Shown: positions 52,061 through 60,447, counted from the first letter of the stretch. The stretch is DNA of 64,000 nt from Reddybacter sp041277045 (GCA_041277045.1 JBGFSY010000003.1:186001-250000); one strand, 5' to 3'. Notes: generated by a model from the sequence alone, not told the origin. Numbers and translations are program-made.

Positions 52061-52480
52061 TTAGTGATCGAGTTTAACTGGCTTTCTTAGGGATTTCGTT
52101 CTGCCGTGTTTCGTTTTACTGTCCATGCGCTTGCGCTGAGAACTGCGTGAGGGCCTGGTGGGGCGCCGGGTTTTTGGTGCCTGTGCTCCGGCGGCAATAA
52201 AGGCTTGTAAGCGTTCTAGCGCCGCAGTACGGTTTTTCTCCTGAGTTCGGAATTGTTGGGCTTTAATCACCAGCACGCCCTCTTTATTCACCCGGCTATC
52301 GCGACTATTCAGCAGACGCTCTTTGACCTCATCAGGCAGTGATGAGCTCTTGATGTTAAAGCGCAGATGCAGGGCGGAAGACACTTTGTTGACATTTTGC
52401 CCGCCAGCACCCTGGGCGCGAATAGCCGTGAATTCCACTTCCTGCAGAGGGATGCTGAGTCGAGGGGTGATGATTAACAT
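52061..52480 (-). CDS. arfB: Peptidyl-tRNA hydrolase ArfB (alternative ribosome rescue)
   Basis: 139-aa homologue of E. coli YaeJ/ArfB, which releases peptides from ribosomes stalled on non-stop mRNA. The class I release-factor GGQ motif is in RAQGAGGQNVNK (GGQ at 26-28). The C-terminal tail is basic (RPSRSSQRKRMDSKTKHGR), as required to enter the empty mRNA channel. Complete. It lies 16 bp downstream of the DUF2058 gene, probably cotranscribed. Confidence 0.95.
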   Translation of the reverse strand: MLIITPRLSIPLQEVEFTAIRAQGAGGQNVNKVSSALHLRFNIKSSSLPDEVKERLLNSRDSRVNKEGVLVIKAQQFRTQEKNRTAALERLQAFIAAGAQAPKTRRPTRPSRSSQRKRMDSKTKHGRTKSLRKPVKLDH

Positions 52481-52496
52481 GGGATTCGGGGCCTGC

Positions 52497-53036
52497 TTAC
52501 CACATTAAATCGTCGGGGATTTTGTAATCCGCATAGGGATCATCCTCTTCGACTATCTCAGGGTCTTTATCGGCTTTGAAAATAATGCGCTCGGGGTCGC
52601 GTTCAGCGATTCTCTCGGCGACGGGGCTGGGCACGATGATGTATTTATCACCCAGTTTGACAATGGCAACAACACCCCGGCTCAAGCGCCCGGCCTGAGC
52701 TGCGTCAACGTAGATACGCTTGATGTGCTTGCCATCGCTGAAGTTGAATTGCTGATCGCCCGTCGCTTCAATGGCATTCATTTCGATGAGTTGTTTTATT
52801 TGTGCGGCGAAGGCTTTGCGCTGGACCTTTTCATTACGCTGTTGGTTGAGCAATTTATCTTTAGCCGTTTTGTCAGCTTTGGCCTGGGCCGCCTGCAATT
52901 TATTGTCATCGACAGCCACCTGTTTGCTGTGGCGCTGGATTTTATCTTGCTTGCGCTTGGCTTTGACGGCCTGCTTGGCTTTTTTGTTGTCGACTAAGCC
53001 GGATTTTTGTAGTTGATCGAGTAGTGAATTGGCCAT
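52497..53036 (-). CDS. DUF2058 family protein (YaiL-like), nucleoprotein/polynucleotide-associated enzyme
   Basis: 179 aa from MANSLLDQLQKSGLVDNKKA; the frame could start ten codons earlier but the family begins here. The N-terminal half is a highly charged helical segment rich in Lys and Gln (KQDKIQRHSKQVAVDDNK). The C-terminal half is a globular domain (QFNFSDGKHIKRIYVDAAQ; KYIIVPSPVAERIAERDPE). The family is annotated as nucleoprotein/polynucleotide-associated without a proven activity. It is located just upstream of arfB on the same strand. Confidence 0.88.
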   Translation of the reverse strand: MANSLLDQLQKSGLVDNKKAKQAVKAKRKQDKIQRHSKQVAVDDNKLQAAQAKADKTAKDKLLNQQRNEKVQRKAFAAQIKQLIEMNAIEATGDQQFNFSDGKHIKRIYVDAAQAGRLSRGVVAIVKLGDKYIIVPSPVAERIAERDPERIIFKADKDPEIVEEDDPYADYKIPDDLMW

Positions 53037-53266
53037 TAGATCGTAATACAGAATAGGGCAGCTCATTATAATCGAGGTCAGGCTGCGCTGCCTATGAAAA
53101 ACCTGAATGGTAATTGTCGAGTCGCTTTGTTGTACCAGGCTGGGATTACCTAGCTTGATTGTTTTCTGTATGCTTATTCGTCCATCAATTACAAGCCCAA
53201 GACAAAGTGGTGAAATAGCAGGTCTTTGTTAAGGCAAAACCTATAAAAATTCCAGGGAGAAAAGCC

Positions 53267-54118
53267 ATGATTACAGGTATGCCGCGCATTGCCATTGCAG
53301 TTCATGATTACCCCGCTGTCGTTAGTTTGTTTAGAGATAAATTCGGTATGCCCGTTATCGATTTATCGAAAAGTAGCACCGCTGAATACGGTGCGGCACT
53401 GGGCATGTGCGTGCCCGAGGGTGGCAGCAACATCGAGCTAATGTCGCCTGTCCACATGGATACGCCACTGAGTAAAAGCCTGCAAGGTTTTCTCGATCGC
53501 CGGGGCCAGGGCTTGTTTGCCCTGATGCTCGAAGCGCCCTTGCCCGACGATGAGGCGGAAGTGCTGGCACAGCGGGGCCTTAACGTTATGCCTTTAATGC
53601 CCGGCGCTTTTGGGCGGGATGTTCACCCCAACTCGACCCATGGGGTGTTGATTCGTGTGTACCCAGTGGATTCCTTTGCGACTAAATATAAGGGCCCGGT
53701 TGACAAGCGCGATGGCCCCCGCGTGTCGGGTATTAGTCGTGTCATGATCGCCGTGGAAGATCTGGATCACGCCATCGAGGCTTACGGGACTCAGTTTAAT
53801 ATGGCGATGGACGCAACTTTGCTCGATGCCGAGCGCGGTGTGCGTGCAGCGATTTGTCGTCCCGCATCGGGTGGCGTGATAGAACTGATAGCCGTCGACG
53901 ATGGGACTCGGCCATTCGCCAAGGCCATCGCCGAGTTTTTGGAAAACCGCCGAGAAGGAATGTATGCACTGGTACTACAGACGAGTGATGTGCCGGCGAC
54001 GCAGAAAATGCTTGTCGAGCGAGGGCTGGATGTCAATATTTCTGCTGACTCCCCAGATGTACTCGAAGTGGACCAGCAAGCTACATTCGGTGCTTTAATT
54101 CGAATTGAGTCTCGGTAG
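53267..54118 (+). CDS. VOC-superfamily protein with two glyoxalase-like domains
   Basis: 283 aa made of two related beta-alpha-beta-beta-beta modules: residues about 3-130 (MPRIAIAVHDYPAVVSLFRDKFGMP) and about 150-280 (ISRVMIAVEDLDHAIEAYGTQFNM). VOC proteins are metal-dependent lyases, dioxygenases or hydrolases. Here the first strand of each module lacks the usual metal-binding His (IAIAVHDYP has His one turn later), so metal binding and activity are uncertain. GGGAG precedes the ATG. It is a single gene; neighbours give no pathway hint. Confidence 0.8.
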   Translation: MITGMPRIAIAVHDYPAVVSLFRDKFGMPVIDLSKSSTAEYGAALGMCVPEGGSNIELMSPVHMDTPLSKSLQGFLDRRGQGLFALMLEAPLPDDEAEVLAQRGLNVMPLMPGAFGRDVHPNSTHGVLIRVYPVDSFATKYKGPVDKRDGPRVSGISRVMIAVEDLDHAIEAYGTQFNMAMDATLLDAERGVRAAICRPASGGVIELIAVDDGTRPFAKAIAEFLENRREGMYALVLQTSDVPATQKMLVERGLDVNISADSPDVLEVDQQATFGALIRIESR

Positions 54119-54528
54119 TTCCTGGGGCAGTTGTTTTGTAGAATCATACAATGTGTTTGTTTTATTTTACTGTCACATTTTTGTTACGAATGACGGGATG
54201 AAGTCGAAGCATCAAACCCCTTTTCTGGACTTACTCTTTACCTAAAAGCATTGTGTTTTGTACCCTGATAATTAAGAGGTGGTCTGATTTGTTACCACTA
54301 TTTATTGCCTTAAATGTCGGTTTACTTGTGTGTTATTTCATATATAGTGAATTCAGCCTGAAAATAGTACTTTTCTTGTAGCTGGGATTGTGATTGTGAT
54401 TTTTTTATTGCTTGCACGATCGCTAGTCATCAATAAAAGTTGCGTTTAACGGCTAAGGACAGCCAGACAACGGCTTAAATAAACAGTTTTTTACTCTTAA
54501 AGAGTAAAGCTTAAAAAGGTTTTACAAT
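54119..54528 (+). other. Long AT-rich leader region of the cold-shock gene
   Basis: 410 bp without a gene. The base composition is clearly AT-richer than its surroundings and the ribosome binding site for csp is weak (AAAAAGG). A 5' untranslated region of more than 100 bases is usual for cspA-type genes, where it acts as an RNA thermosensor; this stretch may serve the same purpose. A GTTTAACGGCTAAGGACAG stretch at 54443-54461 could be near the mRNA start. No promoter was securely identified. Confidence 0.4.
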
Positions 54529-54735
54529 ATGTCTAGTACAACAGGTACGGTGAAATGGTTTAACGCTGATAAAGGTTACGGTTTTATCGAGCAAGAAAAC
54601 GGCCCCGATGTTTTTGTTCATTTTCGCTCTATTGTTGGTGATGGTTTTAAATCACTGAATGAAGGTCAGCGAGTTGAATTTGATGTGACTCAGGGTCAGA
54701 AGGGTCCACAGGCTGAGAACGTAACGCCGCTATAG
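54529..54735 (+). CDS. Cold-shock domain protein (CspA family)
   Basis: 68-aa single cold-shock domain, an OB-fold RNA/ssDNA-binding protein. RNP1 KGYGFIE and RNP2 DVFVHF are present after KWFNADKG; the protein ends with KGPQAENVTPL, typical for the family. It is full length. It is transcribed from a long AT-rich leader and converges on oxyR, with a shared hairpin between the genes. Whether it is cold-induced cannot be told. Confidence 0.96.
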   Translation: MSSTTGTVKWFNADKGYGFIEQENGPDVFVHFRSIVGDGFKSLNEGQRVEFDVTQGQKGPQAENVTPL

Positions 54736-54778
54736 TTTCACAAGGGTTCTACCAATGGTTCTCTTGTTGATCTAACGG

Positions 54779-54808
54779 TTCGGGTCGGGCTCTTTTAGCT
54801 GACCCGAA
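54779..54808. terminator. Hairpin between csp and oxyR
   Basis: Perfect TTCGGGTC/GACCCGAA stem with an inner GCT/AGC and a TTTT-containing loop, directly beside the oxyR stop codon. It could end transcription from either side; no long T run follows on the plus strand. Confidence 0.55.
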
Positions 54809-54809
54809 T

Positions 54810-55724
54810 TCATCCCTTTTCCATAGAACTGTTATTTTTAAAGTATTCTCCCAGCAGACGGTATTCACTGTCTCTGGGGCTTTTCGCGCGCCATAAAAGC
54901 CCAATTTCACGCCAGACCCCACGCTCAGAAAATTCTTTTGTCGAGACATTTTTTGTGCCCGACAATATGCCCTCGTGAATTGCCATTTCAGGCAGTAGTG
55001 AAATGCCCACGCCGTTGGCGACCATGGGAACGATGGTGTGCAGGCTGGTGGCTTCAAAGGCCAGTGACAACTGACTACTTTGTAATTTACAGGCTTCCAA
55101 AGCGTGGTCGCGCAGGCAGTGACCGTTTTCCAGCAAGAGAATGTCTTGGCCCTGGAGGTCACGGGTTCTCAGCTTCTTGACTTCACCGAGAGGGTGACCC
55201 GTGGGGTAGGCCAGTACAAAGGGGTCGTTAAACAAAGGATAACTGGTGGTGTTGTTGACGGGATAGGGCAGGGCCAATAGCAACACATCCAGTTCGCCCT
55301 GCAACAGTAAGTTGGCCAGGTTTTCCGACAAATCCTCGCGGATGAGTAATTGTAGGTCGGGAAAATCCTGGTGCAGGGTGGGTAGCACCTTGGGCAGAAT
55401 AAAGGGCGCTATTGTGGGGATGATGCCGATCCGCACCGGGTTACTGAGGGGTGTTTGCGCTTGGACAGCGTCCTCTTTAAGCGCTTCGATATCGCTGAGA
55501 ATATGTTGCGAACGGGCAACGATTTTTTGGCCGATATCGGTAATCAACACCTGTTTATTACTGCGTTCTAGCAGGGCGGCGCCGAGTGCCTGTTCGAGTT
55601 CATTGATACCGGCACTGAGGGTTGACTGAGTGACGAAACAGGCTTTGGCGGCTTTGCCAAAATGCAGGCTTTGCGCCACGGCACAGAGGTAGCGGAGTTG
55701 TTTAAGAGTAGGTTGCGATGCCAT
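54810..55724 (-). CDS. oxyR: LysR-family peroxide sensor OxyR
   Basis: 304-aa LysR regulator. The N-terminal winged helix-turn-helix is LKQLRYLCAVAQSLHFGKAA and following; the effector domain carries NGHCLRDHALEAC, with two cysteines nine residues apart (about Cys203 and Cys212), equal to the Cys199/Cys208 redox pair of E. coli OxyR. The following segment ATSLHTIVPMVANGVGISLLP also matches. It therefore senses H2O2 by disulfide formation. It is divergent from the rubrerythrin gene across about 148 bp and probably controls it and itself. Confidence 0.94.
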   Translation of the reverse strand: MASQPTLKQLRYLCAVAQSLHFGKAAKACFVTQSTLSAGINELEQALGAALLERSNKQVLITDIGQKIVARSQHILSDIEALKEDAVQAQTPLSNPVRIGIIPTIAPFILPKVLPTLHQDFPDLQLLIREDLSENLANLLLQGELDVLLLALPYPVNNTTSYPLFNDPFVLAYPTGHPLGEVKKLRTRDLQGQDILLLENGHCLRDHALEACKLQSSQLSLAFEATSLHTIVPMVANGVGISLLPEMAIHEGILSGTKNVSTKEFSERGVWREIGLLWRAKSPRDSEYRLLGEYFKNNSSMEKG

Positions 55725-55818
55725 TGAAAAAACCGATCAGTTGATATCAAAAAATTCATTTTACCGATTGTAGGCCGGGGGATATTGTGCCGCAAGTTCA
55801 TTAAAGAGCTGGTATGCT

Positions 55819-55843
55819 GATAGGGCTACATAAGAGCTTTATC
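55819..55843. promoter_or_regulatory. Candidate operator dyad between oxyR and rubrerythrin
   Basis: A 25-bp element begins GATA and ends TATC, with AG/CT-type half-site content between (GATAGGGCT ... AGCTTTATC), located 30-54 bp before the rubrerythrin start. OxyR sites are long, loosely conserved ATAG/CTAT dyads, so this is the best visible match, but it is weak. Confidence 0.25.
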
Positions 55844-55872
55844 TCTGAATAACAACTGAAAGGAGAATGTTG

Positions 55873-56292
55873 ATGTCATTAAAAGACACGCAAACCGAAC
55901 AGAATTTAAAAGATGCCTTTGCGGGTGAATCCCAGGCTAACCGTCGCTACTTGTACTTCGCCGCCAAAGCGGACGTTGAAGGCTACAACGACGTCGCCTC
56001 TGTTTTTCGTTCCACCGCTGAAGGTGAAACTGGACATGCTCACGGCCACCTTGAGTATCTTGAAGAGACAGGTGATCCCGCCACAGGCCTGCCCATCGGA
56101 GCTACTTCAGATAACTTGAAAGCTGCAGTTGCTGGCGAGACTCACGAGTACACAGACATGTACCCGGGTATGACCAAAACGGCTCGTGAAGAAGGCTTTG
56201 ACGAGATTGCCGACTGGTTTGAGACGCTGGGTAAAGCGGAGCGTAGCCACGCCAACCGCTTCCAGAAAGCGCTCGATACCCTCGACGACTAA
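55873..56292 (+). CDS. Rubrerythrin without rubredoxin domain
   Basis: 139-aa ferritin-like di-iron protein that reduces H2O2 in characterised relatives. The helical ligands are seen in AFAGESQANRRYLYFA, STAEGETGHAHGHLEYLEE, VAGETHEYTDMYPGM and TLGKAERSHANRF (E and ExxH patterns). The C-terminal CxxC...CxxC rubredoxin domain of classical rubrerythrin is missing, so electrons must come from a separate protein, perhaps the Fe-S protein encoded next. AGGAG is seven bases before the ATG at 55873; the ATG at 55867 is too close to it. It is divergent from oxyR and followed by two hairpins. Confidence 0.93.
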   Translation: MSLKDTQTEQNLKDAFAGESQANRRYLYFAAKADVEGYNDVASVFRSTAEGETGHAHGHLEYLEETGDPATGLPIGATSDNLKAAVAGETHEYTDMYPGMTKTAREEGFDEIADWFETLGKAERSHANRFQKALDTLDD

Positions 56293-56308
56293 GATCACTT
56301 TAAGGCTG

Positions 56309-56336
56309 GCTAGTGTCTCTATACTAGCGAGTTTTT
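56309..56336 (+). terminator. First hairpin after rubrerythrin
   Basis: GCTAGT/ACTAGC stem with an eight-base loop and a GTTTTT tract. Confidence 0.6.
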
Positions 56337-56348
56337 AGCTGATCGATG

Positions 56349-56387
56349 ACAGGGCTTTGGTGTGATGCCAAGGCCCTGTATTTTTTT
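56349..56387 (+). terminator. Strong terminator between rubrerythrin and the Fe-S protein
   Basis: 12-bp stem ACAGGGCTTTGG/CCAAGGCCCTGT (one G-T pair), seven-base loop and seven T. It means the rubrerythrin mRNA mostly ends here. Confidence 0.85.
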
Positions 56388-56462
56388 GAGGCTCAGATCC
56401 ACAGTTAGATTGATGGGCAGTATGGTCGCTTTACATTATTACGCTTTACACAGGGGAAGAAA

Positions 56463-57785
56463 ATGCGCGAAGGTAGTCTGGAAGCGCCAACACGACATCC
56501 ACTCGATTGGCAGTCGGAGTCATTTTGGGATAAACAAGATCTCGAGACAGAGCTTGAGCGCGTCTACGATATTTGCCACGGTTGCCGTCGCTGTGTGAGC
56601 TTATGTGATTCCTTTCCGACCCTCTTCGACCTGGTTGATGAGTCAGAGACCCTGGAGGTCGATGGCATTGATAAGGGCGATTACAACAAGGTCGTCGATC
56701 AGTGCTTTATGTGTGACATGTGTTACATGAGTAAGTGCCCCTATGTGCCGCCCCACGAATGGAATATTGATTTTCCCCATTTGATGCTGCGTGCCAAAGC
56801 CCATAAATTCAAAGAGCAGGGTGCCTCTTTCCGCGATAAGACGCTGACGAATACGGATGCCGTGGGTAAGCTCGCCACCATCCCACTGGTGGATATTACG
56901 GTTAACGCCCTCAATAGTAACAAGTTGTTTAGAAAGGCCTTTCAGTCGGCGATGGGTGTGCACAAAGACGCACCAATTCCGCGCTACCACAGTAAAACCT
57001 TGCGTAAATCGGTCAAAAACCTCGTCGATACTATTAGCCCCAAAGCCGTGGGTGATACCACTGGCAAAGTGGCCTTGTACGCCACGTGTTACGGCAACTA
57101 CAACAGTCCGGAGTTGGGTGAAGATTTTTACCGCGTATTCCAGCACAACAATATTCATATTGAATTGGTGCCTAAAGAGCAGTGCTGTGGCATGCCGAAA
57201 CTTGAGCTCGGCGATCTCGACGCTGTCGCTCGCGCTAAAGAAGCGAACATCCCGGTGCTGGCAAAATTGGTTGATGAAGGCTTCGACCTTATCGCCCCGG
57301 TGCCGTCCTGCGTGCTGATGTATAAGCAGGAACTACCTTTAATGTTCCCCGATGATGCGGACGTGCAAAAGGTCAAAGAAGCTTTTTATGACCCCTTTGA
57401 ATATCTCCATTTGCGCCATAAAAAGGGTGAGTTCAATACGGAGTTTGTTCGTAGTCTGGACAATATTAGCTATCACGTGGCCTGCCATCTGCGGGTACAA
57501 AATATCGGCATGAAAACCCGCGATATCCTTGCTTTAGTGCCCGACACAACAATACACCCACAGCAGCGTTGCTCCGGTCACGATGGCACCTATGCAGTGA
57601 AAGAAGAAACCTACGACAAGGCGGTGAAAATTGCCCGTCCGGTGGTGCGTAAAGTGAACGCATTGAAGTCCGAACATTTATCCAGCGATTGCCCGATGGC
57701 GGCAGCGCATATCGCGGATCTGGCTGAAACTGGTGAAAAGCCCGAACATCCCATGACACTGTTACGTATGGCCTACGGCATTTAG
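56463..57785 (+). CDS. Heterodisulfide reductase-related Fe-S protein (4Fe-4S plus CCG domains)
   Basis: 440-aa soluble protein of the GlpC/HdrB-like group. Two 4Fe-4S motifs are near the N-terminus (CHGCRRCVSLCDSFP and CFMCDMCYMSKCPYVPP). Two cysteine-rich CCG-type modules follow: ATCYGNY with KEQCCGMPKLELGD and PVPSCVLMY, then VACHLRVQNIGMKT with QRCSGHDGTY. It ends SSDCPMAAAHIADLA. It probably passes electrons from a donor to the rubrerythrin/DUF3501 partners; this three-gene set recurs in proteobacteria but the reaction is unproven. It starts 171 bp after rubrerythrin, behind a terminator, and forms an operon with the next gene (9 bp). Confidence 0.92.
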   Translation: MREGSLEAPTRHPLDWQSESFWDKQDLETELERVYDICHGCRRCVSLCDSFPTLFDLVDESETLEVDGIDKGDYNKVVDQCFMCDMCYMSKCPYVPPHEWNIDFPHLMLRAKAHKFKEQGASFRDKTLTNTDAVGKLATIPLVDITVNALNSNKLFRKAFQSAMGVHKDAPIPRYHSKTLRKSVKNLVDTISPKAVGDTTGKVALYATCYGNYNSPELGEDFYRVFQHNNIHIELVPKEQCCGMPKLELGDLDAVARAKEANIPVLAKLVDEGFDLIAPVPSCVLMYKQELPLMFPDDADVQKVKEAFYDPFEYLHLRHKKGEFNTEFVRSLDNISYHVACHLRVQNIGMKTRDILALVPDTTIHPQQRCSGHDGTYAVKEETYDKAVKIARPVVRKVNALKSEHLSSDCPMAAAHIADLAETGEKPEHPMTLLRMAYGI

Positions 57786-57794
57786 GAGTAGAGA

Positions 57795-58394
57795 GTGAAG
57801 AAGTTAAGCAGACAGGATTTATGGTCGCTGGAAGAGTATTCCGAGCGTCGCGTGCAGTTTCGCAATGAGGTAATGGCTCACAAAAAGAATCGCCAGGTGG
57901 CCCTGGGTGATCACGCCCGCCTCTATTTCGAAGACCCAACAACCATTCGTTATCAAGTTCAAGAAATGTTGCGCATTGAAAAAATCTTCGAAGCAGCTGC
58001 CATTCAGGAAGAGCTTGATGCCTACAATCCGCTGATAGGTGATGGCAGCAACTGGAAGGCGACTTTCATGCTCGAATATGCCGACCCTGATGAACGTGCT
58101 GTTGCACTAACTCGTTTGCTGGGTATAGAGGACAAAGTCTGGGTACAGGTAGGTGATGCTGACAAAGTTTATGCCATTGCCGACGAAGACATGGACAGAG
58201 AAAACGATGTTAAAACCTCTGCCGTACATTTTATGCGTTTCGAGTTAAGCGTTAATATGGTCGCAGAATTGAAGACGGGTGCACAGTTGCAGATGGGCGT
58301 TGATCACGCCAACTATCCTATGTCAGCTGTGACCGTTAAGCCTGAAGTGAGTCAGTCTCTGGCGAGCGATCTGGATGATGTTTCAATTAACTAA
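57795..58394 (+). CDS. DUF3501 family protein
   Basis: 199-aa soluble protein of unknown function, always found beside the CCG-domain Fe-S protein and rubrerythrin. It opens KKLSRQDLWSLEEYSERRVQFR and has the conserved LYFEDPTTIRYQVQEMLRIEKIFEA; no cysteines or known catalytic motif are visible. The start is GTG at 57795 with GGAGTAGAGA upstream, 9 bp after the preceding stop, so translation is coupled. A role in the peroxide-reduction module is inferred from context only. Confidence 0.9.
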   Translation: MKKLSRQDLWSLEEYSERRVQFRNEVMAHKKNRQVALGDHARLYFEDPTTIRYQVQEMLRIEKIFEAAAIQEELDAYNPLIGDGSNWKATFMLEYADPDERAVALTRLLGIEDKVWVQVGDADKVYAIADEDMDRENDVKTSAVHFMRFELSVNMVAELKTGAQLQMGVDHANYPMSAVTVKPEVSQSLASDLDDVSIN

Positions 58395-58408
58395 TCAGTT
58401 GCCTTTCT

Positions 58409-58434
58409 CAAGCCCCTTCGGTGATGGGGGTTTG
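58409..58434 (+). terminator. Hairpin after the DUF3501 gene
   Basis: CAAGCCCC/GGGGTTTG arms (one G-T pair) around a nine- to ten-base loop, 14 bp after the stop; no T run. Confidence 0.45.
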
Positions 58435-58658
58435 GGACGCAAGTTTGTAATAAGACCAATTAGATCAAAATAGGCCTGCCTTAATTTAGTCCCCCGCGCG
58501 ATTAATACCATCTCGTGTGTCATAACTGATGCTTGAATTGATAAGTATTTTGTCTAAACCTTTACCACTTTCATTTCGGCAACCCTCAATTTACTCAACT
58601 ACAGTTAAATAGATATTGATATTTATGTGTGGTTAAAAGGTATAAAAGGGGATAGCTA

Positions 58659-59213
58659 ATGGATCGATATTTTTTTATCAGTGGTGATCTTGACGATATG
58701 GACAGGGTTGAAAAGGAACTTGAAAATGCCGGTTTGACCACTGCGCAGATACATGTTCTGAGCAAGGATGATGAGGGTGTGGCGCGTCGTGGCTTGCATG
58801 AAGTGCACGCCTTTATGAAAACAGATGTTGTTCGCTCAGGGCTGAAAGGTGCCATTCTTGGTGTGGGTGCAGCAATTACAGTACTGCTTTTCGCGCACTA
58901 TTCCTCGGCATACGAAAATATTGGTTGGCTGCCCTTTATTTTCTTATCGATTGTCTTGCTGGGCTTCTGCACCTGGGAGGGTGGCTTCTTTGGTTTTCAG
59001 GTGCCGAATGCTCAGTTCAAGCAATTTGAGGAGGTGCTTACTCAGGGCTGGCATGTGTTCTTTGTTGATGTTAACGAGCACCAGTTGCCGGTATTACAAG
59101 GTGTAACGGATCAACATCGGGGTTTAAAACCTGCAGGTATCGGTAGTTCATCACCTCATTGGGTGATCGGTTGGCAGAATAATTTCAAGAAATTTGTGCA
59201 TTGGGCACCTTGA
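58659..59213 (+). CDS. Hypothetical membrane protein with two TM segments
   Basis: 184 aa. A soluble N-terminal part (YFFISGDLDDMDRVEKELE, then HVLSKDDEGV) resembles the ferredoxin-like domain seen in DUF1269-type proteins. Two adjacent hydrophobic helices follow (GAILGVGAAITVLLFAHY and WLPFIFLSIVLLGFCTW), then a soluble tail with NAQFKQFEEVLTQGWHVFFV. Function unknown. It is single, with 264 bp upstream and a terminator downstream at 59247. Confidence 0.75.
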   Translation: MDRYFFISGDLDDMDRVEKELENAGLTTAQIHVLSKDDEGVARRGLHEVHAFMKTDVVRSGLKGAILGVGAAITVLLFAHYSSAYENIGWLPFIFLSIVLLGFCTWEGGFFGFQVPNAQFKQFEEVLTQGWHVFFVDVNEHQLPVLQGVTDQHRGLKPAGIGSSSPHWVIGWQNNFKKFVHWAP

Positions 59214-59246
59214 CGCTATAAAACAACAATACCCACTACCAGCGCG

Positions 59247-59274
59247 AGGGGTGTCTTTAAAGGCACCCCTTTTT
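59247..59274 (+). terminator. Terminator after the two-TM membrane protein
   Basis: AGGGGTGTCTTT/AAAGGCACCCCT arms with one G-T pair fold into a tight hairpin, followed by TTTT. Confidence 0.8.
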
Positions 59275-59610
59275 CGTGGAGCAAGGTCCCAGCAAGTACC
59301 AACATCTCCCATTGACGTTGGTACACAATAACTCACCAACAAGGCCCCTGGTCACTATGGAAAACCAGCCTTTTAAGTTGCTGGCACAAGTTATACAGCA
59401 TGGTCTGTCGCCACATCCAATGATGTGGCGAGAGTAGAGATCCATGATAACGGTCAAGTACGCCCAGCCTTCTGCTGTTTTTAAATCGGTGATATTAGCC
59501 GCCAAGATTTGATCTCGCCCCACTGGATTAAAGTGTTGATTCAATAAGTTAGCCTCTGCGACATCGCTATGATTGCGCTTCGTTGTTACCTTTATTTTAA
59601 CAAAGATGGT
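59275..59610 (-). mobile_element. Remnant of an IS3-family transposase (OrfB)
   Basis: On the minus strand the rve/DDE core is readable: KVTTKRNHSDVAEANLLNQ, then NITDLKTAEGWAYLTVIMDL and YSRHIIGC, with the first catalytic Asp in NITD and the DLYSR motif. The frame is then lost; LKRLVFHSDQG (second Asp) and GTCWDLAPRKRG, resembling the GNCWDNA motif, appear in other frames. The start, the N-terminal part, OrfA and both ends are missing and no inverted repeats were found. It is dead. Confidence 0.75.
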
Positions 59611-59682
59611 GAAAGCAGAGCCCTCGGTTTACCATAGACGGCTTTTAAAGCTCCACTAAATTTACACGAGGAAGTAGTGCCG

Positions 59683-60447
59683 ATGCGTTTAGTCTCCTGG
59701 AATGTTAATGGTATTCGAGCCGCCATGAAGAAGAATTTTGTGCAATCGCTAGAGGCGATGGAAACTGATGTGCTTTGTCTGCAGGAAACCAAAGCTCAGG
59801 ACGAACAAGTAGCTGAGGCACTGGCAGAGATTAATGGCTACCACTTGTACAGTAATTCGGCCGAGAAAAAGGGTTATTCGGGTACGGCAATATTATCGAA
59901 AGTTGCGCCCCTGTCCGTTCAATTTGATATGGGTATTGAAGAACACGATCAGGAGGGTAGGGTAATTGCTGCCGAGTTCGAGACCTTCTATCTGGTCACC
60001 GTGTACACACCAAATTCTGGCAATGGCCTGAAACGGCTCGACTACCGTCAGCAATGGGACGCCGATTTCCTCGCTTATTTAGAACAACTCGAAAAACAAA
60101 AGCCCGTTGTGGTGTGTGGCGATTTAAATGTTGCTCACAAAGATATTGATCTCGCACGCCCCAAACCGAATTACAACAAAAGTGCCGGCTACACTCAGGC
60201 AGAGATTGATGGGCTGGATAATATTGTTGCTTCGGGCTTTGTTGATACATTTCGTGATCAGCGCCCTGAAGAAGTTAAATACTCCTGGTGGAGCTATCGG
60301 GCAGGTGCCAGAGTAAATAATGTCGGCTGGCGCATCGATTATTTTTTGGTTTCAGAAAGCTTGCAGGGAAAGGTAGAAGGTGCGGATATTCTCAATGAGG
60401 TGATGGGCTCGGATCACTGTCCAGTGTTATTGGACTTGATTATCTAG
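59683..60447 (+). CDS. xth: Exodeoxyribonuclease III / AP endonuclease
   Basis: Base-excision repair nuclease of the EEP superfamily, about 254 aa. Landmarks: VSWNVNGIRA (metal-site Asn), CLQETKAQ (Glu), VYTPNSG, CGDLNVAHKDIDLARPK (Asp/Asn), SWWSYRAGARVNNVGWRIDY and MGSDHCPV (catalytic Asp-His). It is complete. Starts at GTG 59677 and ATG 59683 are both possible with the upstream GAGGAAG; the ATG gives the family-like MRLVSWNVNG. The Pseudomonas regulator Crc has the same fold, so that alternative cannot be fully excluded, but the catalytic residues are intact here. Confidence 0.93.
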   Translation: MRLVSWNVNGIRAAMKKNFVQSLEAMETDVLCLQETKAQDEQVAEALAEINGYHLYSNSAEKKGYSGTAILSKVAPLSVQFDMGIEEHDQEGRVIAAEFETFYLVTVYTPNSGNGLKRLDYRQQWDADFLAYLEQLEKQKPVVVCGDLNVAHKDIDLARPKPNYNKSAGYTQAEIDGLDNIVASGFVDTFRDQRPEEVKYSWWSYRAGARVNNVGWRIDYFLVSESLQGKVEGADILNEVMGSDHCPVLLDLII

